A stretch of DNA of 64,000 nucleotides from Conus ventricosus (lineage: Eukaryota > Mollusca > Gastropoda > Neogastropoda > Conidae): contig CM031626.1 in NCBI GenBank assembly GCA_018398815.1, positions 38,326,088 to 38,390,087 on the forward strand. The letters are read 5' to 3'. A program made the position numbers and the translations under genes. This document shows, in pieces, positions 9,544-18,399 of this stretch. The stretch's first letter is position 1, and each line of letters opens with the position of its first letter. The notes beneath the pieces were generated by a model. It saw only the letters and a program-made list of their open reading frames with translations, did not search any database and had not been told where the DNA came from.

Positions 9544-12500
9544 ATGGATAAATTATATGAAGGACCAGACGAATTTTTTGAAGCAATGCAAGAAAATTTT
9601 ATCAAGAGCACTAAATGATATGATCTAGAAGTCATTAATCCAGCAAACGTACAGGCAAGTGTTGCTCATGCTATTTCTCAAGTTCCAGGTAAACTAACAA
9701 TAGACCGCCAGTTAAAGTAATGTTAGCTGTTTTAATCGACTATATAACAATAAATGAAGAAAACCTAGAAGTCTGGGTCTCGACTAAACAGCAGACTATT
9801 CTTTCCTCTAATGACTTAACACCCGGTTGGGGCAGACGAACTGCTTACACAGTTTGATGTGGCCGCTGAAGAAGCCAAAATGAGAGGCTCCGGTTGGTCA
9901 GAGGGCGAAGTCTTAGAGATTAGATTAAACAGTCTAAGTATGCGCCGATTGTTGGCAAGTCTTACATTCCACTGCCTCCAGCATTAGTCGCAAAAAAAGC
10001 AGTTCTAAACATAAAGAATTATTCAGACAACAATGTTTTATGTGGTGTATTCTCGCAAGGCTGCATTATATCCGCAAAAACGCAGAGAGAGTGTCAACTA
10101 TCACCCTTACATCAATGATCTTAACTTTAGTGGGGTGTCCTTTCCTGTTAGCGTGGATCCATTGATCAGTTTGAAGAACAAAACAAACCATAACTGTTAA
10201 TGTATACACATGGGATGAGGAAACAAATCTACTACCCATTAAAGTGTCCAAGAACAGCCCAACAATAGGTGATCCAGATAAAAATCATGTTGACTTACTA
10301 CTGATGTTTTCACCAGCGGGGGGTACCGCATTACACATTGATACGAACAATGAGTAGATTATTGCGGCATTACTTCAAAGCATTACCATAAACAAGAATT
10401 CTGCAGAAATGTTTAACAAGAATTCCATCTGCTCAAGCCGCAAGCGAACATAAGAAACATTGTATCGGCCCAGTTGACTGTAATACAGAACTAATTACGC
10501 CCCCAGAAGGCAGTAAAGTTAGTTTTAAGAACTGGAAACGGCTGCAAAATTCTCCATACGTAGTTTTACGCAGACTTCGAATCACTCATTGTTCCTTATG
10601 AAGGGCCAGCGCCACAAAAACTTCGAAAAACAGTCTTAATGAGTAATCACCAGATTTGTTCATTTGCCTTCATTATTGTCAGGTCGGATGGTGCTCATTC
10701 AGCACCAGATTATATAGAGGACCAGATGCGGCTAGAAGATTTTTACAGCGCATGCAGCAAGTGCGTAATGACTGTTCTAATAATCTGAATTTATCTGAAA
10801 TCATGATGACGCCTGAAGACCAAGAACAGTATGACTTAGCCACACATTGTTGGATTTGTGGTTTAGAACTCAGTGAAGAAGCTAATCCAACAGTAAGAGA
10901 CCATGATCACATTAGTGGAAGGTTCAGAGGAGCAGCACATAGTAAATGCAATCTTCAACTAAAGTTTGAACAAAGACATGGAAGCTGCCTGTATTCTTTC
11001 ATAACTTGCGAGGTTACGACTCTCATCTTATATTGCAAGCAGTAACCAACGCCTTCAGGGTGTCATGCATTGCACAGTCATCGGAAAAGTACATGTGTTT
11101 CACTTTAAATAACATGTCTTTTTATGACTCTATGCAACACATGATGGGTTCATTAGAGTCACTGGCTATGTCCTTAAAGTCCTGCCCAATACGGAAGAAT
11201 ATCTTGACCCAACTCTCGTTAGAAGGGCGTTTACCCTTATGAGTACATGAACAGTTGGGGAAGGTTTGACGAAGACACACTTCCTCCTAAAGGCGCGTTC
11301 TTTTCTAGTCTTAGAGGAAAGGACATCAGTGATTCTGATTACCAGCATGCTCAAGATGCGTGGCAGAAGTTAGATTGTAAAACGTGGGAGACTATCATGA
11401 CTCCTACTTAATGGCTGATACATGTTTGTTGGCGGACGTCTTTGAAAACTATAGAAAGACCTGTATGAAACATTATAGCCTGGATCCTGCGCATTACATT
11501 TCTGCGCCTGGGATGAGTTGGGATGCTTTCTTAAAGTTTACTGGAGTACAGATTGATTTATTGTCTGACCTACCAATGATTCAGATGATTGAAAACGGAT
11601 TGCGCGGAAGGAATTAGTATGGCGTCGCATCATTACTGTAAAGCAAACAACAAATACTTGGACGACTATGATCCGAGTAAAAGGTCAACTATCTCATGTA
11701 TTTAGATGCAAACAATCTGTATGGATGGGCTATGGCGCAATCACTTCCATTACGTAACTTTTAAATGTACACTGGTGGTATTAAAAACATTCAAGAATTT
11801 GTAGAACATCTGCATACTCTTACAGCTGATCGTAAAAGAGGTCTTATTCTAGAAGTTGACTTAGAATATCCTCATGAACTCCATGACCTGCATAATGACT
11901 ATCCATTAGCAGCAGAAAGTCTAAAGACGAATCCAAGAGAGCCGCCTAAACTTGTGCCTAATCTTCGAGGCAAAAAAAATTATGTCTGTCATAACAGACT
12001 TCTACAATTTTATTTAAGACATGTTTTGAAGTTGACAGCTGTTCATCGTATAATTGCTTTTGATCAAGAACAGTTCATGAAACCATTCATCATGAAGAAC
12101 ACTGATCTCAGAACTAAATCCACAGATGCTTCAGAAAAAGACTTTTTCAAGTTAATGAACAACAGCTGTTTTGGAAAGACTATGGAGAATCCGCACAAGC
12201 GCAAAGATGTTAGATTGGTCACCAGAGAGAACGAAGCAATTAAGCTGACTTCTAAACCTATTATCAGGACTTTAAAAGATTTCATGATCAGCTTTTTGGC
12301 ATAATGATGAAAAAAAAGAAAGTCAAATTGGACAAACCTGTTTTTATTGGGTTTACTGTTTTAGAATTATCAAAGCTTTTAATGTTTAGAATTTCTTTAT
12401 GGACTACTTTAAGCCCTCGTATCCAGAGTCCAGAGTACTTTACACAGATACAGATAGTTTTGTTATAGATATCCCTACTGAAGACATCTATAAGACATGG

Positions 12501-12899
12501 AATCGAAGTGGCTAAAGGACATGCGGGATGGTACGACACGTCCGATTACCCTAAAGATTCGCCTTTGCATTCAATTATAATAAGAAGGTTTTAGGAAAGA
12601 TGAAGGATGAATTATCTGGAAAGGTGATCAAGGAGTATGTTGGGGTTAAGGTCGAAATGTACAGTATTTCGAGCCAGGAGAAAACCATTAAGAAAGCAAA
12701 AGGAATATCTCGCAGCGTTGTGCAGTCGAGCATATCGCATGACAACTACAAAGAAGCATTGTTTGACAATAAGACTTTTCATCATGACAACGTAAAACTG
12801 CGATCTAATCTACATGAGATCAACACAATGGTTGTAACAAAGAAGTCATTAGATAGAACAAACACAAAACGGGTGTTTGTTAATCCAGAGTTTTCATAG
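9544..12899 (+). pseudogene. polB: Protein-primed family B DNA polymerase with endonuclease VII-like insert, frameshifted
   Basis: This is the replicative DNA polymerase of the element (DNA_pol_B_2 type), with 3'-5' exonuclease and polymerase modules. The ATG at 9544 opens MDKLYEGPDEFFEAM. An exonuclease-type motif YADFES is at 10567-10584. A zinc/HNH-like module at 10845-10955 reads CWICG, then RDHDHISGRFRGAAHSKCN, the pattern of phage T4 recombination endonuclease VII. Further motifs: DYHDSYLMADTCLLADVFEN (11384-11440), LDANNLYGWAM as the palm Asp motif (11702-11734), KLMNNSCFGKTMEN as motif B (about 12146-12190) and YTDTDSF as the catalytic motif C (12441-12461). The C-terminus at 12600-12899 is open. 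Expected length is about 1100 residues. About a dozen indels or stops break it. The final 118 bp overlap the opposite-strand ORF that starts at 13228. Confidence 0.8.
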
Positions 12900-13228
12900 C
12901 AATAGGGCACTGGAGGACCGCATAAACAGGGGTTTTTATATTTTTCATCAGCTTTTATTATAAGATCAATCATAGCTTCATCCAATTCATTTAAATCTTT
13001 TCTCATGTTTGCTTGATGCGTTCGAATTTTTTTTATTATTTCAAGATATTCTTTTTCCCAATTTGGGGGTTTGAGTTGTAGGTGATCTGGATGATTTAGC
13101 ATGCATTGATTAATCTTCAAAAATGTTCCTCTAATAGCATTACACGCATCAAATGATTCCCGTATCATTTCCAAGGTCTCTTCCTTTACCATTCTTGTTT
13201 CGTTTGCACTTCCTTTCTGAGCTTCCAT
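12899..13228 (-). CDS. Small helical ORF convergent with PolB, unknown function
   Basis: The ATG at 13226-13228 begins MEAQKGSANETRMVKEE, followed by mixed-charge helix-like sequence (IRESFDACNAIRGTFLKIN, WEKEYLEIIKKIRTHQ, RKDLNELDEAMIDLIIKAD) and a Cys-containing end (NPCLCGPPVPYC). The frame stays open beyond 12899 to 12782, antisense to the end of PolB. I limit the call to the non-overlapping part, because the overlapping part may simply be a shadow. It sits 30 bp downstream of the integrase stop on the same strand, so co-transcription with integrase is likely. I recognise no domain. Confidence 0.5.
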
Positions 13229-13257
13229 TTTAAACTCAATATATTTACGTAAATTAA

Positions 13258-14212
13258 CTAAGCAACTGGAACTGTGTCTGGTGGGATTATCTGCAGTTCT
13301 TCTTTTACAAAAGATCTTTGAGGAGCTGGTTGTTTTGTTGTGTCAGTTTCTCGTAAATAAATACACGGGCGGATTCATTTTTACAATTCTTTTATTTCAT
13401 ATGGATCAACACTCCAAACTGGATCTGTTGCCCTGATGCGAGTGTCCCCTTCTGCTTCCCCCGGTAAATAAAGGTACCTTACTTTTAAACCAAACGGTAA
13501 TAGTTTGCCGGATGAAGACTCTCCTTCAACAACATTTATTGTTTTTCTTTTGATTGCTTGTACTGGTTTTTAGCCCTTTAAATTCTTCATTATTCATTGC
13601 GCGCAAAACTGAGGGCAGTCTTCTAACCCATTCTGTGTTGCGAGAATTGTCAATAAGCTCTCTGTGATACTGGTAGGAAAAAAGTCTTTCAGCTAACTGT
13701 TTGTTAAAGTTTTCAACTAAAGCCTGTGATCTGTGAACTCCTGGAATGCCTCTTCTAATGGTAACTCTATGTTTTAACAATAATTGATTCACTTGGCCTT
13801 TAAATTCTTTTCCATCATCGACTTGAATCATGCGAGGATAAGTTAAGGGGCCTCGTTGGTATATCAGTTGTATGGCAACAGCAACAGCAGAAGCACTCTT
13901 TTGTGTTAATGGTTCAGCATCTTTGTATCTTGAAGCTATGTCAATGACTGTGAGTGCGTACTTAAATCTTTTTCGTTTTAATCGTATCAGAGGGTAAATA
14001 TAGAAGATCCATTTGATGGGTGTCGTTTGGAGTTGTATTGACAAAGTGTGGTCTCTGTATTCGTCTAGGTGCAGGTAAATAAATTTGCCAAATCGCTTGT
14101 TTAGATAACCATTCCTTTGCTGTTTGTTCACTGACTCCCGCTGCTTGGCTTAGCTTTTTATTGCTGTGATTCCCTTCCAATATCCTTTTGGTGAATAATA
14201 GATTTTGTTCAT
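13258..14212 (-). pseudogene. Polinton-type rve integrase, frameshifted
   Basis: This retroviral-like DDE integrase would insert the element and make the short target duplication. The best ATG is at 14210-14212 (MNKIYYSPKGYW); an upstream in-frame open stretch to 14222 begins only with TTG. The N-terminal helix-turn-helix-like part has LSQAAGVSEQTAKEWL. The catalytic core shows the first Asp in HQMDLLYLP, then ALTVIDIASRYKDAEPL, the second Asp in IQVDDGKEFKG, and the Glu in ALVENFNKQL. After a frameshift near 13540 the C-terminal domain continues (GEAEGDTRIRATDPVWSVD) to the stop at 13258-13260. Two or three indels break it. The C-terminal part is closely matched at 61376-61585. Confidence 0.8.
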
Positions 14213-14218
14213 TTTTAT

Positions 14219-14624
14219 TCAACCAATATTATGTGCAATAAAATACACAATGGTCATACCAACGACAATAAACACGATTTCTTGCATCTTTTGTTTTTCT
14301 GATGGTTGATAAAAGTCACTAAATTTTGGCGGGGGCAATGTTTCGATTGGTTTGCCTGTTACAAGATAATATTCTTTTATTGCCTGGTCAACATCTTTAA
14401 ATGTGTAAGCTGCATGCCCCTGTTTTTTCAGTTTGTTATTAATAAATCTAACTGCTCAATTCTCTGCTTTTCATAGTGATCTTGTGCAGCTGCTAGTTGC
14501 TCCATAGCTTTGTTATGTCTTTTTCTCTCGCCGTCGTCCCGTAGCTTACTAAAAGCGTATTACTTCCGCTAAAAGCAAGCGCATTCACCACAGCGCCACC
14601 TATCATCATTACGAGTGAAGCCAT
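14219..14624 (-). pseudogene. Small protein with N- and C-terminal membrane segments, frameshifted
   Basis: The ATG at about 14622-14624 gives a hydrophobic start MASLVMMIGGAVVNALAFSG. A helical charged middle follows in another frame (HNKAMEQLAAAQDHYEKQR), then KKQGHAAYTFKDVDQAIKEY. The C-terminal membrane span is EIVFIVVGMTIVYFIAH, and the stop at 14219-14221 overlaps the integrase leader. Expected length is about 135 residues. Two frameshifts are present. The C-terminal part reappears, degraded, at about 62340-62490 beside the second integrase, so the integrase/membrane-protein pairing is conserved. Function is unknown; a virion membrane protein is possible. Confidence 0.55.
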
Positions 14625-14646
14625 TTTTTATAAATGTATTTTTTAT

Positions 14647-14877
14647 TTACATATTTATACTGTCTGGAATTATTCCTTGCTTAACTAGAAAATCTTTCGT
14701 GGCAAACGAAGCTGCAATGATAGCAATTAGCTTTGCTGAATCCTCAAAGTCTAGTTTGCCAAGATCTGCTGGTTTAATTCTTAACAAGCTTTTACCAAGC
14801 ATTGTGTATCCTACACTTAGACCTCCAATAACAGCAGAATGGTATACAAGGTTGGTAATAGTTTTTTCGGCGCTCAT
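14647..14877 (-). CDS. 76-residue membrane protein, intact
   Basis: This is one of the few intact frames in the element. ATG at 14875-14877, 76 codons. It begins MSAEKTITNLVYHSAVIGG and has a hydrophobic first half (SAVIGGLSVGYTMLGKSLL). A second hydrophobic helix is LIAIIAASFATKDFLV, after the charged stretch DLGKLDFEDSAK. It resembles short two-helix membrane proteins found next to integrase in related elements. It is separated by 32 bp from the divergent gene at 14910, so the two starts probably share a promoter. Activity unknown. Confidence 0.6.
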   Translation of the reverse strand: MSAEKTITNLVYHSAVIGGLSVGYTMLGKSLLRIKPADLGKLDFEDSAKLIAIIAASFATKDFLVKQGIIPDSINM

Positions 14878-14909
14878 TTTAAAAATAAAATAATTATAAT
14901 TAATAAAAA

Positions 14910-15817
14910 CATGAACACCGATGATCTATTAAACCTTCCTGAACTTATGATTACAAATGACCAGGTTGATGAGCAAGCTATTATGCCAAAAAAAAAAGAC
15001 TGTATTCTTTGGCAGCATGTGGAAAAAACAAAACAGTTCCTCGGAAATGAATTCAGCATAGAACAGATTCAACAGATGTCGCCGCCAAGACATTATAAAG
15101 TATCATAACAGGTATGAAGCGCAACTTGGATCAAGAATGGTAAAAAGTGTAGGGCAAACGGTTCTTAGTTTGTACACTAAACTAGTCAGTAGATTTGCTC
15201 CCATTGATTCTGAACAAGATCTTACGTATGATTTAACGCAAGATCCAGTTTTAACAAAGTCATTAGAGTCTCTAAGCTGTGATTTATATTACAGATTTGG
15301 AACATTGTTATCGCCGTTAATCATGGGATTAATTACTTTTAATCATATAGATTTATTTTCCCTTCAAAATGACCGAGCCAGAAAATCATCAGAATCAGAA
15401 AACATTGAATCCAGTAAAGAAAGTGACCAGCGAGAAGCATCTCATCCTGGGCGTGTTAAAGCAGGAAAAAAATTAGCAGAGTGGAACAGACAAAAAAAAT
15501 TAATGTTACAGAATATAACTCATCATGAAAACATAACACCGCCAACGCCAGAACAAGTTAATTCAATGCCAGCTATAAAAACTTCATGCGATTCAAGGGC
15601 CCCAAAGTCTTCATGGAATATTGAACTTAAAACTGTTGCCATTTTTGGCGCCATTGCTGCTGCTGGGGGCAGTTATTACGGTTATAAAATATATACACAA
15701 TGGCAACAAAAACAAAAGAAGTTAAAACAACCTGAACCACTAAATACAGAAAAAGACAACAGCACGCCAAAACCGCCAATAACAAAACATCATTTTGATC
15801 CATTTATAATGCAATAA
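14910..15817 (+). pseudogene. Conserved protein with basic linker and C-terminal membrane anchor, one frameshift
   Basis: The ATG at 14910 starts MNTDDLLNLPELMITNDQ. It continues through ILWQHVEKTKQFLGNEFS until an early stop at 15106. A frameshift there leads to YEAQLGSRMV and the long open frame 15137-15817. That frame carries QTVLSLYTKLVSRFAPIDSE, a hydrophobic stretch LYYRFGTLLSPLIMGLITF, and a basic motif PGRVKAGKKLAEWNRQKK that could bind nucleic acid. A membrane span TVAIFGAIAAAGGSYYGYK and a lysine/proline-rich tail end the protein. Total is about 300 residues. The combination suggests a protein linking DNA or core to a membrane, but that is inference. A single missing or extra base would explain the break. 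Confidence 0.55.
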
Positions 15818-15848
15818 TATTTTAAATTTTTTTTAATAAAAATAGATC

Positions 15849-16097
15849 ATGGCGGATTATTATTTGTTTAAAATGATGAAGTCAATAAATAAAGACATGG
15901 AGTCTATAAAAGACATTTCCATAGACCAGAATTGTAATTGCTTAGGATGTAAGAACTTCATTAAGATTTATGCTAACCGATCTTGCGCAGAGGACGTTGA
16001 GCAAGACATCCTCAACGATGACGCGTTTTTTGAGGCGTGTGTGTACTATATTAGACATCTACTATTTAAGATAAAACATAGATTGTATTTTTTTTGA
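15849..16097 (+). CDS. Short ORF with a Cys-X-Cys-X2-Cys cluster, unknown
   Basis: ATG at 15849, 82 codons, starting 32 bp after the preceding stop in a compact AT-rich gap. The sequence has MADYYLFKMMKSINKDMES, then a cysteine cluster in QNCNCLGCKNFIKIYANR and an acidic region AEDVEQDILNDDAFFEA. It could be a small metal-binding protein. It is the last gene before the noncoding right end of the element. I have no family for it and coding status rests on compact spacing and intact frame. Confidence 0.4.
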   Translation: MADYYLFKMMKSINKDMESIKDISIDQNCNCLGCKNFIKIYANRSCAEDVEQDILNDDAFFEACVYYIRHLLFKIKHRLYFF

Positions 16098-16100
16098 TAA

Positions 16101-16360
16101 TTATAAGATAACTTGAATAAGAACTTGGCTGTACTTAGAGGATGACTTAGTTATGATCTTAGGTTTACTTGGGTAAGAACTTGAGGATGACTTGAGGACG
16201 ACTTCAGTTAAGAACTTAAAAGTGACTTGAGGATAACTTGAGGACGACTTGAGGATGACTTGTGAATGACTTGAGGATGACTTGTGAATGACTTGAGGAC
16301 AACTTGAGTAAGAACTTAGAAGTGACTTGGAGTGACTTGAGTTAAGAACTTGTGGATAAC
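16101..16360. repeat. Degenerate short tandem repeat (GACTTGAGGAT-like)
   Basis: A run of imperfect copies of ACTTGAGGATGACTTG and ACTTGAGTAAGAACTT-like units of about 15-30 bp lies between the last gene of the element and the G-rich block. It has no coding appearance; open frames across it are low complexity. Confidence 0.75.
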
Positions 16361-16365
16361 TTGAG

Positions 16366-16600
16366 TGTGCATGCGTGGGGTGGGGTGGGGGTCGTGCGTG
16401 CGTGGGGTGGGGGTGGGGGGACGTGCATGCGTGGGGTAGGACAAAACAAACAACAAACAAACAACAAACAAACACACAATAGACAGTCCTGGGGTGGGGG
16501 TGGGGGACGTGCGTGCGTGGGGTGGGGGTGGGGGTGTGCATGCGTGGGGTAGGACAAAACACACAACACCAACAAACAAACAAAAAGCGGAACTACTAGG
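16366..16600. repeat. Two-copy G-rich repeat (~110 bp unit)
   Basis: The block GTGCGTGCGTGGGGTGGGGG, followed by GCATGCGTGGGGTAGGACAA and an AAACAAAC-rich tail, appears at about 16391-16480 and again at about 16509-16590. The G4-T-G5 tracts could form G-quadruplex structures. The proline/histidine-rich ORFs drawn on the opposite strand are by-products. Confidence 0.7.
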
Positions 16601-16777
16601 ACCATTCTTGCTTTGGGGACAAAAACAGGTTGTGTCCCGCGCGCAACCTCAATCAACTAGGTCAAGTGAATGTTGAAAAAAGAAACAATTAAAAAATGTT
16701 TAAAAAAAAAAAAAAATTGTTTTCATTGAGAATCCAAAGTAAAACAGGAAAAAAAAAACAAAAAAAAAAAAAAAAAA

Positions 16778-16815
16778 ACTAGGTCAAGTGTTCACAGATG
16801 AACACTTGCCCTAGT
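16778..16815. other. Near-perfect 17-bp inverted repeat (hairpin) inside the right end of the element
   Basis: The arm 16778-16794 (ACTAGGTCAAGTGTTCA) pairs with 16799-16815 with one mismatch around a four-base loop CAGA. It follows a poly-A tract. The string CTAGGTCAAGTG also occurs once more at about 16657-16668. It could be a terminator-like or protein-binding structure; nothing similar was seen inside the left end. Confidence 0.6.
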
Positions 16816-16819
16816 TTGC

Positions 16820-17064
16820 CGCTAAGCTTTGCAGGTGCTGCCGCGCTTTGCAGGTTGGGGAATGACTGAGCAAGATCCTTTCAACCACTTATAAAAATCT
16901 CGCTATTCAGAACTGCACTATGAGGTATTTAACTCTCGCTTTACAAATCCAACGATGCATGAGTGGAGACCGCTAGATTGCTCTGAATGCTTCTATTGAA
17001 ATCTCTGGGGAGTGCTGCGCTTCACTGCATGCCTTTAAAAAGAACAGCCTGCAGTGTGTGTGTG
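16820..17064. other. Noncoding right-end region of the Polinton-like element
   Basis: No ORF or motif is supported. It contains a short direct repeat of GCTTTGCAGGT at about 16825 and 16844 and leads into the right TIR. Confidence 0.4.
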
Positions 17065-17235
17065 GATTGAAACGGATAACCTGCACAGTATGTATGTTTG
17101 TAGGGTCGTTATTTTTTTGGTTATTAAAGTCATGCTTAGTAGAGAACGGTATTATGCGCTTTTGGAGTCGCCCGCCGAGACCGGCCAAGGCCGGTTGAGA
17201 GTGGGTGAGCCAAAAGCGGCATAATACCGTTCTCT
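17065..17235 (-). repeat. Right terminal inverted repeat
   Basis: Inverted copy of 2806-2981. Its fold-back arms are at 17141-17166 (AGAGAACGGTATTATGCGC...) and 17210-17235 (ending ATAATACCGTTCTCT). The arms are closer to perfect here than at the left end. Differences from the left copy are single-base changes and small gaps. Confidence 0.85.
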
Positions 17236-17240
17236 ACAGG
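17236..17240. repeat. Target-site duplication, right copy (ACAGG)
   Basis: Right-hand copy of the pentanucleotide at 2801-2805. On the minus strand it encodes the last codons of the ORF1 N-terminal fragment. Confidence 0.65.
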
Positions 17241-17480
17241 TAACAGCAACTTCTTCAGATTCAGAGGACGGGGACGCCATGGTAGTGGTAGCTGTGTGCC
17301 ACCGCCGACACGTGAGCGCGTGCAACTCAGGTAAACACCTTTGCCTCACGCCACCACAGCAGCCAGCAATGGAGAAAAATAAAATACAGGATAAATGAGA
17401 AAAAAACTTGAAGTCACTCAGAGACAAAATTTGTACATTCGATTCACCGAAGACTCACGAAGATGATGGTAATAATTGTA
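17236..17480 (-). pseudogene. LINE A ORF1 N-terminus and 5' leader, separated from the rest by the insertion
   Basis: On the minus strand an ATG at 17280 starts MASPSSESEEVAVTC, an acidic, serine-rich leader peptide, and runs straight into the right terminal repeat at 17235. The frame at that point (phase, and the shared pentanucleotide) matches the start of the coding fragment that leaves the left terminal repeat at 2805. The natural reading is that one ORF1 was split by the 14.4-kb element. The bases from 17281 to about 17480 would be the LINE 5' untranslated leader; nothing else is recognised there. Confidence 0.7.
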
Positions 17481-17582
17481 TATTTTTAATTTGCGCTTTG
17501 CCGAAAATAACTGGGAATTTTAACTAATAATGCCGCTGCTCCTCAAAGAATGGTGTTGCCAGTTTCATGAGCTTAAACTCAC

Positions 17583-17584
<2 letters not shown>

Positions 17585-17646
<62 letters not shown>

Positions 17647-17680
17647 AGACAAGACAAGACAAGACAAGACAAGACAAAAT
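17585..17680. repeat. (GA)n then (AAGAC)n microsatellites
   Basis: About 50 bp of GA dinucleotides is followed by six or so copies of AAGAC up to 17680. On the minus strand the pentamer reads TTGTC and lies at the 3' end of the retroposon-like tail at 17681-17820. Confidence 0.85.
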
Positions 17681-17818
17681 TCTTTATTTACGAGGATAAT
17701 AGATAAGCACTGATGTGCTTTTTTACATCCAGTCCTCGCCCTGAGTAGGGTCAACAATAAAATAAAAGGTAACAAAGGAAGCATGCAAAAGTGACTAGAA
17801 CTACAATACAATACAGGA

Positions 17819-17820
<2 letters not shown>
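17681..17820 (-). mobile_element. 3' tail of a retroposon ending in (TTGTC)n
   Basis: A non-repetitive 140-bp piece starts on the plus strand with TTCTTTATTTACGAGGATAA and includes TGCTTTTTTACATCCAGTCC. Its minus-strand end carries an AATAAAG-like signal and then runs into the pentamer array at 17641-17680. Simple-repeat 3' tails of this kind are typical of non-LTR retrotransposons that do not use poly-A. The body is missing, so the family cannot be named. Confidence 0.4.
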
Positions 17821-17853
<33 letters not shown>

Positions 17854-17929
17854 GAGAGAGAGAGAGAGAGAGAGAGACAGACGACAGAGACAGAGACGCA
17901 GGAGCGAAGGGAGTGCGGGGTAAGTCTGC

Positions 17930-17966
<37 letters not shown>

Positions 17967-18065
17967 GGTGGGGGAGAAAAAGGCGAGAGTGGGTGCGATA
18001 AGAGGCACGTTTAGAACAATTGACAATCAAACATTCCAAGGAGATATAGACAATCGAATTTGATG

Positions 18066-18103
<38 letters not shown>

Positions 18104-18260
18104 TAGAAATAAAGCCAATGGAGGTGGGAAATGCAAATGAAGCCCATCCCCAGGGGGGAGGGGATGTCAAGGGATAATAAATAAGTCATTCACAGAACCT
18201 TGAGAAGAGAGAGAGAGAAGAGAGAGGGAAGGAGAGAGGAGAGAGGGGAGAGAGAGAGAG
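17821..18260. repeat. GA-rich microsatellite cluster with poly-G run
   Basis: GA arrays at about 17823-17880, 17930-17966 and 18205-18260, and an uninterrupted G run at about 18070-18101. The long serine/leucine-rich minus-strand frame across this block is an artefact of CT repeats. Confidence 0.85.
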
Positions 18261-18299
18261 TCACAAAAGAATACAAGCTTGACAGAATGACAAAGGGCA

Positions 18300-18375
18300 G
18301 GGGGTGTGGGAAACCCAACCCACCACAACCCACACACCCCCAACACCCACACACACAACACACCACACCACACAC
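18300..18375. repeat. CA-rich low-complexity segment
   Basis: Imperfect CCCACACACC/ACACAACACACC repeats. No coding content. Confidence 0.7.
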
Positions 18376-18399
18376 ATGTATCTAAAGAATACTTACTAA

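Larger units (their letters stand above)
2806..17235. mobile_element. Polinton/Maverick-like (virus-derived) DNA element with hairpin-bearing TIRs
   Basis: A 14.4-kb unit bounded by ~175-bp inverted repeats and a 5-bp direct repeat. Gene order left to right: packaging ATPase (-), conserved protein X (-), penton-like candidate (-), conserved protein (+), coiled-coil/membrane protein (-), major-capsid-like (+), small hydrophobic protein (+), PolB with endonuclease VII module (+), small helical ORF (-), integrase (-), two membrane proteins (-,-), a basic membrane protein (+) and a short Cys-containing ORF (+). ATPase, capsid-like protein, protein-primed PolB and rve integrase together are the defining Polinton/Maverick set; this content also overlaps with adintovirus-type genomes. 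Nearly every long gene has frameshifts, so the copy is inactive or the consensus is noisy. No adenain-type protease was recognised. The element interrupts LINE A ORF1, so it is younger than that LINE. Confidence 0.85.

Noticed and set aside
16101..16676. Pro/His-rich ORFs near the right end of the Polinton-like element
   Set aside because: They come from the G-rich duplicated block and short tandem repeats; frames on both strands are equally long.
17524..18189. 221-codon Ser/Leu-rich ORF
   Set aside because: Composed of GA microsatellites and a poly-G run read on the opposite strand.
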